Part shown: positions 35,190 to 44,975 of the stretch, piece by piece
Layout of the letters: every line of letters starts with the position of its first letter
How positions within the stretch are numbered: the stretch's first letter is position 1
Assembly: GCF_000473165.1 (NCBI RefSeq)
Contig: NZ_AXBE01000012.1
Span: forward strand, 169,644-233,643
Direction of reading: 5' to 3'
DNA: 64,000 nt
DNA from: Leisingera aquimarina DSM 24565
GTDB taxonomy: Bacteria; Pseudomonadota; Alphaproteobacteria; Rhodobacterales; Rhodobacteraceae
Made by a program: the position numbers and the translations under genes
Notes under the pieces: model-generated
What the model was told of the DNA's origin: nothing
The model's input: only the letters and a program-made list of their open reading frames with translations
The model's database searches: none

Positions 35190-37001
35190 ATGAGCCAGCT
35201 CAATGACACTCTTCTGCTCGTGACCGATCGGATCATTGCCCGCAGCGAAACCACCCGTGCCGCGTATCTGGACCGAATGCACCGGGCCGCGGAAAAGGGC
35301 CCGGCCCGCGCGCATCTGTCCTGCAGCGGCCAGGCCCATGCCTATGCCGCTTCCGGTGGCGACAAGGCGCATCTAGTCGAGCGCAAAGCAGGCAACCTCG
35401 GCATCGTCACCGCCTATAACGACATGCTGTCCGCCCATCAGCCCTTTGAACATTATCCGGCCCTGATCAAGCAGGCCGCCCGCGAAGCGGGCGGCACCGC
35501 GCAGGTGGCCGGCGGAGTGCCTGCCATGTGCGATGGCGTCACCCAGGGCGAGGCTGGCATGGAGCTGAGCCTGTTTTCCCGGGATGTGATCGCGCTGGCG
35601 GCCTCGGTCGCGCTCAGCCACGCGACATTCGACGCCACCGTATATCTGGGGGTCTGCGACAAGATTGTGCCCGGGCTGGTGATCGCGGCGCAGGCCTTTG
35701 GCCATCTGCCGTCGGTTTTTTTGCCCGCTGGCCCCATGGCCAGCGGATTGGCCAATGATGAAAAAGCCAAAGTCCGCCAGCAATTCGCCACCGGTGAAAT
35801 CGGGCGCGATGAGTTGCTGAAAGCGGAAATGGCCGCCTACCACGGCCCCGGCACCTGCACCTTCTACGGCACCGCCAACACCAACCAGATGCTGATGGAG
35901 TTCATGGGGCTGCACCTGCCGGGCGCCAGCTTTGTGCCGCCGGGCACCGGGCTGCGCGATGCGCTGACGCAGGAAGGCGCCAAACGCGCCCTTTCGCTCA
36001 GCGCGCTTGGAAATCACTACACACCGGTCTGCAGCATTCTTGATGAGAAAGCCTTTGTGAACGGCATTGTCGGGCTGAACGCCACCGGCGGCTCCACCAA
36101 CCTGCTGATCCATCTGGTGGCCATGGCACGGGCGGGGGGAATCGTGCTCGACTGGCAGGACTTCTCGGACCTTTCCGAAGTCACCCCGCTAATGGCACGG
36201 GTCTATCCCAACGGGCTTGCGGATGTGAACCATTTCCATGCCGCAGGCGGCCTTGGTTACATGATCGACCGCTTGCTGGAAGCCGGGCAACTGCATCCGG
36301 ACACCATGACCGTGGCAGGCGAGGGGCTGGAGAATTACACTCAGGAGCCTGTGCTGGATGATGGCGTTCTGGCCTGGCGCAAGGGTGCGGGCCGCAGTCT
36401 GAACGAGGCCATCCTGCGCCCGCCGCACGACCCGTTCCAGCCGACCGGCGGCCTGAAGCGTTTGACCGGCAATCTTGGCACCGCGGTCATGAAGGTTTCT
36501 GCCGTGGCGCCTGAACATCAGGTAGTCGAGGCGCCGGTGCGCGTCTTCGCCGATCAGAACGAAGTCAAAGCCGCTTTCAAAGCCGGTGAATTCACCGGGG
36601 ATGTGATCGTGGTCGTGCGCTTCCAGGGGCCAAAGGCCAACGGCATGCCTGAGCTGCACAGCCTGACGCCGCTGCTGGCGATCCTGCAGGGTCGCAGCCA
36701 GAAGGTTGCACTGGTCACCGATGGCCGCATGTCCGGCGCCTCTGGAAAGGTGCCCGCCGCGATCCATGTCAGCCCTGAAGCCGTCGACGGCGGCGCAATT
36801 GCCCGCCTGCAGGACGGCGACCTCCTGCGTGTGGATGCCACAGCCGGAACACTCGATATCCTGACCGAAGGTGTCTGCGAGCGCCCGGCGGCGGTTGCGG
36901 ACCTGACCGCCAATCAGTCCGGGACTGGCCGCGAGCTGTTCGCAACCTTCAGAAACTCTGTCAGCGCCGCAACGGACGGCGCCTCCATTTTCGGAGCCTG
37001 A
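35190..37001 (+). CDS. edd: Phosphogluconate dehydratase
   Basis: It dehydrates 6-phosphogluconate to 2-keto-3-deoxy-6-phosphogluconate; an iron-sulfur enzyme of the IlvD/Edd family. The 603-residue length is normal. Cluster-type Cys lie in [10 protein letters not shown] (~115), [11 protein letters not shown] (~155) and [10 protein letters not shown] with CTF. The C-terminal part has [25 protein letters not shown] precedes the start. eda follows after 3 bp. Confidence 0.95.
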   Translation: MSQLNDTLLLVTDRIIARSETTRAAYLDRMHRAAEKGPARAHLSCSGQAHAYAASGGDKAHLVERKAGNLGIVTAYNDMLSAHQPFEHYPALIKQAAREAGGTAQVAGGVPAMCDGVTQGEAGMELSLFSRDVIALAASVALSHATFDATVYLGVCDKIVPGLVIAAQAFGHLPSVFLPAGPMASGLANDEKAKVRQQFATGEIGRDELLKAEMAAYHGPGTCTFYGTANTNQMLMEFMGLHLPGASFVPPGTGLRDALTQEGAKRALSLSALGNHYTPVCSILDEKAFVNGIVGLNATGGSTNLLIHLVAMARAGGIVLDWQDFSDLSEVTPLMARVYPNGLADVNHFHAAGGLGYMIDRLLEAGQLHPDTMTVAGEGLENYTQEPVLDDGVLAWRKGAGRSLNEAILRPPHDPFQPTGGLKRLTGNLGTAVMKVSAVAPEHQVVEAPVRVFADQNEVKAAFKAGEFTGDVIVVVRFQGPKANGMPELHSLTPLLAILQGRSQKVALVTDGRMSGASGKVPAAIHVSPEAVDGGAIARLQDGDLLRVDATAGTLDILTEGVCERPAAVADLTANQSGTGRELFATFRNSVSAATDGASIFGA

Positions 37002-37004
37002 TCC

Positions 37005-37658
37005 ATGACTCTGTCCCCCAAAGATGCCAGTCGGCTGACCCGCGAAATCTGCGGCCTTGCCCCGATTGTTCCGGTGCTGGTAATTGAAGATGCCTCCACA
37101 GCCCGCCCGCTGGCCGAAGCGCTGGTCGCGGGAGGGCTCCCCGCCCTGGAAGTCACCCTGCGCACCCCGGACGCGCTGGAGGCGATCCGCTCCATGTCCG
37201 GGGTTCCGGGCGGCCATGTCGGCGCCGGCACGCTGATCACGCCGGAGGATGTCCGCGCCGCCAAGGCCGCCGGGGCAGCCTTCGGGGTTTCACCCGGTGC
37301 CACCGAGGAGCTTCTGGCTGCCTGCGAGGCGGAACAGCTGCCGCTGCTGCCAGGCGCTGCAACCGCGACCGAGGCCATGCGGCTGCTGGCGCGCGGCTAC
37401 GGCATGCTCAAGTTTTTTCCTGCAGAGGCCTCAGGCGGCGCCCCGGCATTGAAGGCCATAGGCGCACCGCTGCCGCAGATCACCTTTTGCCCCACCGGTG
37501 GCATCAGTCCCGCAAACGCTGAAAATTATCTATCCCTCAGCAACGTGCTGTGTGCGGGGGGCAGCTGGGTTGCGCCAAAGGATCTGATTGCGGCCGGGAA
37601 CTGGGACGGGATTGAATTGCTGGCCAGACAGACAGCGCAACTGGCGGGAGGCGCATGA
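37005..37658 (+). CDS. eda: KDPG/KHG aldolase
   Basis: It cleaves 2-keto-3-deoxy-6-phosphogluconate to pyruvate and glyceraldehyde-3-phosphate. The 217-residue class I aldolase has EVTLRTPDALEAI (Glu region, ~48), AGTLITPEDV and KFFPAEASGGAPALKAIGAP with the Schiff-base Lys (~138), then CPTGGI. It overlaps pgi by 4 bp. Confidence 0.95.
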   Translation: MTLSPKDASRLTREICGLAPIVPVLVIEDASTARPLAEALVAGGLPALEVTLRTPDALEAIRSMSGVPGGHVGAGTLITPEDVRAAKAAGAAFGVSPGATEELLAACEAEQLPLLPGAATATEAMRLLARGYGMLKFFPAEASGGAPALKAIGAPLPQITFCPTGGISPANAENYLSLSNVLCAGGSWVAPKDLIAAGNWDGIELLARQTAQLAGGA

Positions 37659-39262
37659 TGGATATCTGGACCAAGCTGCAGGAGAACCACAGCGCGACAG
37701 AAGGGCGGCCGATCATTTCCCTGTTCGACGACCCGCAGCGCTTTGACAGGTTTTCGGTTGAAGCAGACGGGCTGCTGCTGGACTTCTCAAAGACCAGCAT
37801 CGACTGTGCGGCACTTGATCTGCTGCTGGAACTGGCCGAGGTACGGGACGTTGCCGGCCAGCGCGATGCCATGCTCCGCGGCGAGCGGATCAACAGGTCC
37901 GAAGACCGGGCGGTGCTTCATACTGCCCTGCGCGCCGGAGATGATGAGCCGCTGGTGGTTGATGGAGAGGACGTGCGCCCGGGGATAAGGAAAACCCTGC
38001 AAGCGATGGAGGATTTTGCCGACGGCATCCGCTCGGGCCGTATCACAACCGCAGGGGGCGGGGCATTCACCGATGTCGTGAATATCGGCATCGGCGGCTC
38101 CGACCTCGGGCCTGTTATGGCTGTCCGGGCACTTGGCCCGTATCACAACGGACCGCGCTGCCACTTCGTCTCCAACGTCGACGGCGCCCAGATCTCCGAC
38201 ACGCTGCGCAAGCTCGATCCCCGCTCGACGCTGGTCATCATCGCGTCAAAGACCTTCACCACGATTGAGACGATGACCAATGCCGAAACGGCGATCAGCT
38301 GGCTGAAGAATGCGCTGGGGGACGCAGCCGTTTCCCATCTGGCCGCCGTATCCACTGCGCTGGACAAGACCGCCGGCATGGGGATCAGCCCAGAGCGTGT
38401 TTTTGGCTTTTCCGATTGGGTTGGCGGCCGCTACTCGCTTTGGGGGCCAGTGGGAGTTCCGATCATGCTGGCCATCGGCCGAGCGGAGTTTCGCAACTTT
38501 CTGGCGGGTGCCCGGGCGATGGATACACATTTCGTGACCGCTCCCGCGCGGGAAAACATGCCCTTGCTTATTGGGCTCGTAGGGATTTGGCACCGAAACA
38601 TCTGCCGCCATCCGACACGTGCAATCCTGCCCTATGACCAGCGTCTGGCCAAATTGCCCGCCTACCTTCAGCAGCTTGACATGGAGAGCAACGGCAAGCG
38701 TGTTTCAAACGGCGGAGACCAGTTGGTACGCGGCTCTGGACCCGTTGTTTGGGGCGAAGCGGGAACCAACGGGCAGCATGCGTTTTATCAGCTGTTGCAC
38801 CAGGGAACCGAAATTATCCCCGCCGAGTTTCTGGTGGCTTCGCGCAGTCATGAACCCAGTCTGCGGGAACATCATGATTTGCTAAAGGCGAATTGCCTGG
38901 CCCAATCCGAAGCCCTGATGCTTGGCCGCTCCTTGGAGCAGGCCTTGGAGATTGCTGCAGCGCTTGGCTATACCGGTGACGAGCAGCACGTCCAAGCGGC
39001 ATATCGGACCTTTCCAGGCAACCGCCCTTCGATGACGCTGGCCTATCCGCTGCTGACGCCGTACTCCCTCGGCCAGATCATCGCGCTATATGAACACCGG
39101 GTGTTCGTTGAAGGCGCCATTTGGGGGATCAATTCTTTTGATCAATGGGGAGTGGAATTGGGCAAGGAACTGGCCAGCGCCTTGGTGCCAATGATCAAGG
39201 GCGCCTCATCTGAGGGCAAGGACCAGTCAACAATTGCTCTGATCCGGAAACTGTCTGCGTGA
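37655..39262 (+). CDS. pgi: Glucose-6-phosphate isomerase
   Basis: It converts fructose-6-phosphate to glucose-6-phosphate, linking the fructose from mannitol/sorbitol to zwf. The 535-residue protein has IGGSDLGPVMAVRALGPY (~150), SKTFTTIETMTNA (~203), and the late PGI signature WGINSFDQWGVELGKELA (~490) with its conserved residues. Two start codons are adjacent (37655 and 37658). Confidence 0.96.
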   Translation: MMDIWTKLQENHSATEGRPIISLFDDPQRFDRFSVEADGLLLDFSKTSIDCAALDLLLELAEVRDVAGQRDAMLRGERINRSEDRAVLHTALRAGDDEPLVVDGEDVRPGIRKTLQAMEDFADGIRSGRITTAGGGAFTDVVNIGIGGSDLGPVMAVRALGPYHNGPRCHFVSNVDGAQISDTLRKLDPRSTLVIIASKTFTTIETMTNAETAISWLKNALGDAAVSHLAAVSTALDKTAGMGISPERVFGFSDWVGGRYSLWGPVGVPIMLAIGRAEFRNFLAGARAMDTHFVTAPARENMPLLIGLVGIWHRNICRHPTRAILPYDQRLAKLPAYLQQLDMESNGKRVSNGGDQLVRGSGPVVWGEAGTNGQHAFYQLLHQGTEIIPAEFLVASRSHEPSLREHHDLLKANCLAQSEALMLGRSLEQALEIAAALGYTGDEQHVQAAYRTFPGNRPSMTLAYPLLTPYSLGQIIALYEHRVFVEGAIWGINSFDQWGVELGKELASALVPMIKGASSEGKDQSTIALIRKLSA

Positions 39263-39729
39263 ATGACCCCTTGGGTCACCCAGTTGTCGACGAACGCCGC
39301 CAATACCAAGGTGCCGGACATTCACAAACGGGCGTTGCGCACATTTTCCGCAATCTGGACATTCATGTTTGGCGCAGCGAAAGCTCAATTTGTCGAAGGT
39401 TTTTCGATGCGGGCCGCGGCGCATCGGTGGCGTTCGTGTGCAACCCGGCCCGCGTTGAATAACCTGACAAGGAGGAAGCTGCGGGAGGCTGGGCGGCGTC
39501 TATGGGGAAAGTATGCTGCGGGTGATTGCGAGAGCCGGTTCTGAGCGCCAGCCAGGCAGGAAGCGCCGGTTTAGAAAGGTTGTCCAGCGGGGTGTGATCA
39601 TGCGTTCCGTGTGCCGGCGGAGCCGTTGACCGGGTGATTGCGGGCCAGCCACAGGACCGGGCGTACCGGGGGCGTTCCGGAGCACGAATTGGAACCGGGG
39701 CAGTCTTCGCGGCGTGGACGGGCGTTTCG
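39263..39729. other. No recognised gene, between pgi and the IS91 transposase
   Basis: About 470 bp. Directly after pgi is a short palindrome TGACCC-CTT-GGGTCA (39264-39278) without a T tract. The rest has only weak overlapping frames with no family resemblance; it probably contains an IS91 end. Confidence 0.45.
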
Positions 39730-40305
39730 TCATGCGGCCTGCTCCCTGGGTGGCGCGCGGCTCATCGGTTTTTGCCCGCGCCGGAAGATTTCGACGATGT
39801 GCATCGGGCCGCCGCAGCAAGGGCACGGCTCGCGCAGGGTGAGCGGTACGGTCTCAGCAGTCTCCTGCGTTTCCTGTTCGGCCGGGGTCTTCACAAGCAA
39901 GCCGCGGATGCGGGCAATGGTGGCCTTGCGGGTGGCGCCGGCCAGCAGGCCGTAGACCGCCTTCTTGTTCCAGTAGGCGATCCGTGCGATCTCCGTCGGC
40001 AGGGTGAAGACCACGTGGAAATACTCCACCGGCAGCAGGTCATCGGCCCGCGCCGCCATCCAGTCCCGCGCCGCGGGCCCCTGGCACTTCGGGCAGTGCC
40101 GGTTCTTGCAGGAATTGTACGCGACGTGCCGGTGGCCGCACTTGGCGCAGGCGGCCACATGCCCGCCGAGCGCCTCGGTCCGGCAGGCTTCGATCGCCGA
40201 CATCACCCTGAGCTGGGTGAGGCTGACATGCCCGGCATTGGCCCGCCGCCATGCGGGACCATGGGCGCGAAAGATGTCAGCGATTTCAAGCCTCGGGCGG
40301 GGCAC
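39730..40305 (-). pseudogene. IS91-family transposase with internal deletion
   Basis: The first ~130 residues are a normal IS91 N-terminus: the zinc finger ACAKCGHRHVAYNSCKNRHC, CPKCQGPAARDWMAAR, and EYFHVVFTLPTEIARIAYWN. The protein then jumps in frame to the C-terminal end (IARIRGLLVKTP, PCPCCGGPMHIVEIF). At 191 residues it is about half the usual length and lacks the HUH/Tyr catalytic middle. It is therefore inactive. Confidence 0.85.
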
Positions 40306-40317
40306 CGCCCCGGTCCG

Positions 40318-41196
40318 CTAATCCCGGCTTCGATCCTGCAGCTTGGCCAGCGTCTCGTAGGGGCTCGCCGTGTCACGGATCAGCTTTGTGGCGACATGTG
40401 TATAGCGTTCCGTTGTCTCGAGTTTGGCATGCCCGAGCAGTACCTGGATCACCCGCACATCCGTCCCGGCCTCCAGAAGGTGCGTCGCGAAGCTATGCCG
40501 CAGCGTGTGCAGCGTGCTGCCCGGCTTCTTGATCCCCGCGATGAGCTTTGCCGGGCTGAAGGCGCGGTGGAGCTGGCGCGACGAGAGGGGGGTGATCTTG
40601 GGCTTGCCCGGAAACAACCAGCCCTCGGGCCGCGCCTCGCGCCAGTACTCGCGCAGCAGGTTCAGCAATCCCGGCGACAGCATGACCTTCCGGTCCTTCC
40701 GCCCCTTGCCCTGTTCGACATGGATCAGCATCCGGTCGCTGTCGATATCGCTGACCTTGAGATTGCAGACTTCAGATGCCCTGAGCCCGGTCCCATAGGA
40801 AATGCTGAGCGCCGCCCGGTACTTCAGCCCCGGTCCAGGCGCGCCCCGCAGCAGCGCCGCTACTGCCTCGGCGCTGAACACCACGGGGAGCTTGCGCGGC
40901 TGGGTGCGGAACTGCATATGCCGCTTCATCTCGCCCCGCCCGCAGGTCGTCTCGAAGAAGAACCTCAGTGCGATGATGCGGGCGTTGTAGGTCGGCGGCG
41001 TGACACCGCGGTCGGTCATGTGAAGCTGGTAGGCGCGCAGATCATCCGGCGTCGCGGTGTCCGGCGACCGTCCCAAAAACGCTGCGAAGTCCTTGATTGC
41101 CCGGATGTGCGACTTCTGAGATCTGTCACCCGGCCCCTTGATCCGCATGTCCTCGATCATCCGCGCGCGAAGCGGCGTTGTTCTCCCCTCCGCCAT
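40318..41196 (-). CDS. Tyrosine recombinase/integrase associated with IS91
   Basis: A 292-residue XerC/D-like recombinase. The N-terminal SAM-like domain is at residues ~10-90. The catalytic domain has Arg in GTGLRASEVCNL (~145), the HxxR box HTLRHSFATHLLEAG (~230), His in LLGHAKLETTERY and the Tyr nucleophile in that motif. All are present. Such recombinase genes often precede IS91 transposases, here 12 bp upstream on the same strand. Confidence 0.88.
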   Translation of the reverse strand: MAEGRTTPLRARMIEDMRIKGPGDRSQKSHIRAIKDFAAFLGRSPDTATPDDLRAYQLHMTDRGVTPPTYNARIIALRFFFETTCGRGEMKRHMQFRTQPRKLPVVFSAEAVAALLRGAPGPGLKYRAALSISYGTGLRASEVCNLKVSDIDSDRMLIHVEQGKGRKDRKVMLSPGLLNLLREYWREARPEGWLFPGKPKITPLSSRQLHRAFSPAKLIAGIKKPGSTLHTLRHSFATHLLEAGTDVRVIQVLLGHAKLETTERYTHVATKLIRDTASPYETLAKLQDRSRD

Positions 41197-41531
41197 GGGA
41201 ACCTCCTGTCTTTCGATTGAGAGGTCCCAATCGTCAGACAGCCGCGCCCATTCCCAAATGCACAGCGGTCAGATCAATGCAAAACGCCTGCCACAGGCGC
41301 CAGTGCCGCGCGAGCGGCTTCGTCCTCGTCCCGCATCTCGGCCATCAAGCGTCCAGCACTGAAAGTTCGGTCTGTGTCAGAAATGCTTAGCGTTTGAACT
41401 GAACAGGACTGACAGCCGCCATCGTCGAGACTATTGGTTCTCCACCATCACAACGGCTGCAAGCCGTTTTCTTAGAGTGAATGATCCGGCCGTACCCCTG
41501 CGCACAATTCCAGCCCCTTTCCTGCGGGGCT
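41197..41531. other. Intergenic, with a GC hairpin at the relaxase end
   Basis: No gene found. Directly after the relaxase stop AGCCCC (41512-41517) and GGGGCT (41526-41531) form a 6-bp stem with an 8-nt loop but no T tract. Confidence 0.4.
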
Positions 41532-42742
41532 TTACCGTTCACGCCCCCTGCCTGACCGCGAGCGGTCTGGATACCCTCGCCCTGGCTCCGGGTATTGCTT
41601 CGTCCCGCGGGGGCCGGTTGTACCGCCAGTGCGGCCATGCAACGGCACCACCTCCAATGATCTTGCGATCTCTGCCCGCTGGGTGACGACCTCCGTTAGC
41701 CGGGTGGTAAAGCGCTCTGTCTCCTGTGCCAGATCCCGGTCCGCGGGATCATCGGACTGCGCCAGTATCCGGACGGCTCCCGTATAGGTCCGCATGACCC
41801 TGTTCCGGCGATCAGCAATTGCCGCGTCCCAGGCATGGGTTGGAAGCACGCCGTTGTTGCGATCCAGATCCCGGCGCACCTCATTGCGCTTTTTCGCATC
41901 GATAAAGGGTTTCCCGCCGCGCTGGCGGATCTTGTAGACCGGTGTGCTTTCGCCCCGACGGGTCTTGCCCCGGGCATGCCGCGGGGTGGATTCCGCCTCG
42001 ATGCCGCGCTGGCGCAGCTTCTCTGCAAAGGTATCGCGCAAGTGCTGCAGGTCAGCTTTGCGCAAATTGAGTTTCACGCCGTCATGCCCAACCGTGCGCA
42101 CCGTCAGGTGCACATGCGGATGCGGGGTGTCCGTATGGAGCGCCATGGCGTAATCGTGGCGGCCCCCGAATTCCTGTTCCGCCAGCGCCCGCACTGCATC
42201 CTTCACACCGCTAGCATTTGTATTGCCCGGCATTGAAAAAGAATGCTGGTAGTGATCCTTGTGCGGTCCGTCGCCATGCCTGCAGCCCGTGCATCGTCAT
42301 GCTTCTCGATCCAGTCCCGGTACAGTTCTGCGGTGGCCTGTTTGCCCTTCGGCACCTCGCCAGCGGATGTCTCAACCTCAAGCTTGCCGTTCCGGCTGAT
42401 GTAGTTGATGTGATCAGCCACGCGCCTCGCCTCGGTTCCCCGCGTGACCTTGATCGGGCTCCCGTGCTTGTCGGTCTTGGCTGGCTTGGTCACCTTCACC
42501 ATGACCTCAGTCGTGCCTTTGACCACCCGTGCCAGGCGCGCCTTGTCAACCGCAGAAATCGTCTGCCCGCCCCGGGCAGGTAACGTCGCCCGGTCTGCTT
42601 GCACGCCTGGATTGGACTGCTGAGAGCCGCCGTCCCTTTCAGTCTCTGCAACAAAAAAACCGGACGCCGTATTCTGCACCATGCAGCCCCTCCGGGGCGG
42701 CCAGCAGTCCTGAAAACCGAAAATCTCCTTGAAGTCGCTCAA
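41532..42742 (-). pseudogene. MobA/VirD2-type relaxase, frameshifted
   Basis: Relaxases nick oriT and lead the transferred strand. The first part (42742-42203) has RVADHINYISRNGKLEVETS and EKHDDARAAG, ending in TSILF. The second part (42233-41532) has SMPGNTNASGVKDAVRALAE, FGGRHDYAMALHTDTPHPHV (the HxH metal motif HPHVH) and a basic tail. They join if one base is added to the A5 run at 42236-42240 (T run on the coding strand). The TTG start at 42742 overlaps the mobC end. As written, the HxH motif is not fused to the N-terminal part. Confidence 0.82.
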
Positions 42743-43302
42743 TCCAGAAGCTCCTCTTCCTCAAGACCGAGCTGAAAAGCAAGCCGGCCCTTGGCGAAGC
42801 CACGCACTTGCTGCCGCAGCTCCGCCACCTCTCCGCGCAGCTGCGCCACTTCCTTCCTGACTGGAGCGTAGCTGTCCCCGGTGAAGACCCCGCGGTTCAT
42901 CGCATATGCGATCTGGTTCACGTTCGTGGCCAAGCCATGTATCTGCCGCAGACCTGACATGAAACGGTGGCGGTCGCGCACCGTCGGCTGAGGAGCTGCA
43001 TAAAGCCGCGCGGTCAGCAGATTGGCCGCCCAGGTAGACGCTGTGACCCCGGCCCGCTTTGCTTCCTTCGACAAAGTGTCACGGGCATCAGAGGCCAGGC
43101 GGACTGTGACCTTGCCCTCGCGGCGGGACCGCGAGGATGGCCGCTGAGGCTCCGCCGGACTCTCCTCTTCTCCCAGAACAATATCGATCAGCTGACCCAG
43201 AAAAGCCGAAACTGTTTACCCCTTGGCCTCTGCAACGCCTGCAAGCTGGGCATGGCGGTCTGGCGGCAAATAGGCCATCGCGGCTTTCTTTTGTGTCGGC
43301 AT
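42739..43302 (-). pseudogene. mobC: MobC-like relaxosome protein with nonsense codon
   Basis: From ATG 43302 the frame reads MPTQKKAAMAYLPPDRHAQL up to a TAA at 43218-43216 (codon 29). The same frame then continues to 42739 with TVSAFLGQLIDIVL, then a basic linker, then VTVRLASDARDTLSKEAKRA and VNQIAYAMNRGVF, which is the MobC-type RHH/relaxosome core. Restoring one codon gives ~187 residues with two helical DNA-binding-type segments. Without readthrough, only a TTG-initiated 111-residue C-terminal part (from 43074) could be made. Confidence 0.7.
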
Positions 43303-43371
43303 TTCAATCTATGGTAATGTACTTGCTGGCGATACGCCTATCCTGCATTAGCTCCACAGGAAAGCGGATTT

Positions 43372-43775
43372 GTGGTCCCGGACCACACTTTGCGTGGCCC
43401 CCTTGGTCAGAGACAGGCTGAACCTCACCGCCCATAGCGCGGCGAGGTGCTTCCGGCAGCGGGCCATCCGCTAGGTGCACTCGCCGAGGAAATGTGGTCC
43501 CGGACCACGCGCTTGGCGCCGGGCGTGCGTCGCGACGGCACCACCTCCAATGATCTGGCAAGATCAGGCATTCTAGAAATTCCGCCGGGGCATTGGAAAA
43601 ATTTCAGACCCTCGGAACCCGACGGAATCCGCAAATGTGGTCCGGGACCACATCCCTCAGAGCAGCCTGTTGCACCGACAGGCCCTCTGGCTGACGCTGA
43701 ATCTGCAATCGGCAGAAGCGGAGAATGGGCAAAACTGATTGCATCACCGGTCCTGATAATGTGGTCCCGGACCAC
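43372..43775. repeat. Four copies of a 15-bp palindrome GTGGTCCSGGACCAC (candidate parS)
   Basis: Copies at 43372-43386, 43493-43507, 43637-43651 and 43761-43775. Three read GTGGTCCCGGACCAC and one is its reverse complement (central G). Three have a T before and an A after (17-bp palindrome); two also share AAT/ATC flanks. Start spacing is 121, 144 and 124 bp. The 610-bp stretch has no other gene and lies directly downstream of the parAB pair. Repeated palindromes at this place are typical of ParB/KorB binding centromeres. Confidence 0.85.
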
Positions 43776-43913
43776 ATCTCCCAAAACCGAAAACGCGCCA
43801 CCCTCCGGGCAGCGCGTTACTCAATGCTTGGATCTGCAGCGGCCTTCGCGTCCGGTCAAACCGCCTGGCAAACACACAAGCGGCCCGCTTCTGGGAAAGG
43901 CATGCCTGAACTT

Positions 43914-44975
43914 CTACAGCGCGACGACCTCGATCAGTTCCAGCTCCGACAACAGGACCTCCTCCACCCGGATCCCGTTTTCAAAACTCACCAGGATGGA
44001 TTTCGGACTGGAGGCAAGCTGGTCCGTCAGAAGGCGGCCAATAGCTCCGCCATGCTTGCAGATGATGGCAGCCCCCCTGCCCGCCTGAACCTTCTGCGCA
44101 CCAGCCACGCTTTGCACCTCCGGCGCTTTGACAGTTCCGCCTTGGCCCAAGAATGCATCCTGTCCGGCAGCCGTGTCGCCGCCGGCTTGCATTTCTGGGG
44201 TGTGCACTTGATCTCTGGACCCGCCTGCTGCGTCCTGCGCAATACGGGGAACCTGGACTGGGCCCGCGGGATCTTGGGCCACTCTGGAACGCAATCTCGC
44301 AACAGTCACCCGCGAAATATCCGCCGCATCCGAAGTCTGCACAAATTCTTCCACATCTTCTGGGTTCTTCTTCCAAAGCGCATAGAGGTCGGACAAGGCC
44401 CGGACCGGGACATCCTTTTCCGCCAACTGCTGCAGCGGCTCAGGCATCCCAATGACCGCTGCAAGCAGGGAGACTTCGCTTTCGCCCCACCCCAGCGCGC
44501 GGGCGATGTCGCTCCGGGACTTGCCTGCTTCGCGCATGGCTGACACGGCTGCGGCGACCTCAAAAGTGGTGAGACCATCGCGCTGCACATTCTCGGTAAG
44601 CTGCGCCATGCGCAGTTCCTCGGTCATTTCCCGTTCAATGGCCGGGATCGACTGCAGGCCTGACAGTTTCGCAGCGCGGTAGCGCCGCTCCCCCATGATG
44701 ATCAAATGCCTGCCGTCGCCATTGAGCGGCTGGACCGTGATCGGCTGCAGGACACCCTGCGCGCTGGGGCTCTTCGCCAGGGACGCAAGCTTGTCCGCGT
44801 CGAAGTGTTTGCGGGGCTGATCCGGATCCGGCGCGATCAGATCGAGCGGGACATCACTCGGGCCCGCCTGACCGCTCTCACGGGGTGCGCGTATCAGGTC
44901 GTTGAGGGCACCGGCCTCCTTCAGCGAAGACAGCATGGACCTGTTGACCCGCGAGTTGGATCCTTTGCCGCTCAT
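43914..44975 (-). CDS. parB: ParB/KorB-type partition protein
   Basis: A 353-residue centromere-binding CTPase-type protein. The N-terminal ParB fold has LIAPDPDQPRKHFDADKLAS (~50), the CTP box MGERRYRAAKL (~94), AQLTENVQRDGLT (~123) and an HTH KSRSDIARALGWGESEVSLL (~150). A KorB-like C-terminal domain follows. It overlaps parA by 4 bp. The four palindromes downstream are the likely binding sites. Confidence 0.9.
   Translation of the reverse strand: MSGKGSNSRVNRSMLSSLKEAGALNDLIRAPRESGQAGPSDVPLDLIAPDPDQPRKHFDADKLASLAKSPSAQGVLQPITVQPLNGDGRHLIIMGERRYRAAKLSGLQSIPAIEREMTEELRMAQLTENVQRDGLTTFEVAAAVSAMREAGKSRSDIARALGWGESEVSLLAAVIGMPEPLQQLAEKDVPVRALSDLYALWKKNPEDVEEFVQTSDAADISRVTVARLRSRVAQDPAGPVQVPRIAQDAAGGSRDQVHTPEMQAGGDTAAGQDAFLGQGGTVKAPEVQSVAGAQKVQAGRGAAIICKHGGAIGRLLTDQLASSPKSILVSFENGIRVEEVLLSELELIEVVAL

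Noticed and set aside
39634..41220. A 528-codon + strand frame opposite the IS91 transposase and recombinase
   Set aside because: Both minus-strand genes have clear family motifs. The + strand product has none.
43372..43775. CRISPR array hypothesis for the four repeats
   Set aside because: The units are 15-bp palindromes with 106-129-bp intervals and no cas genes, so they do not fit CRISPR repeat or spacer sizes.
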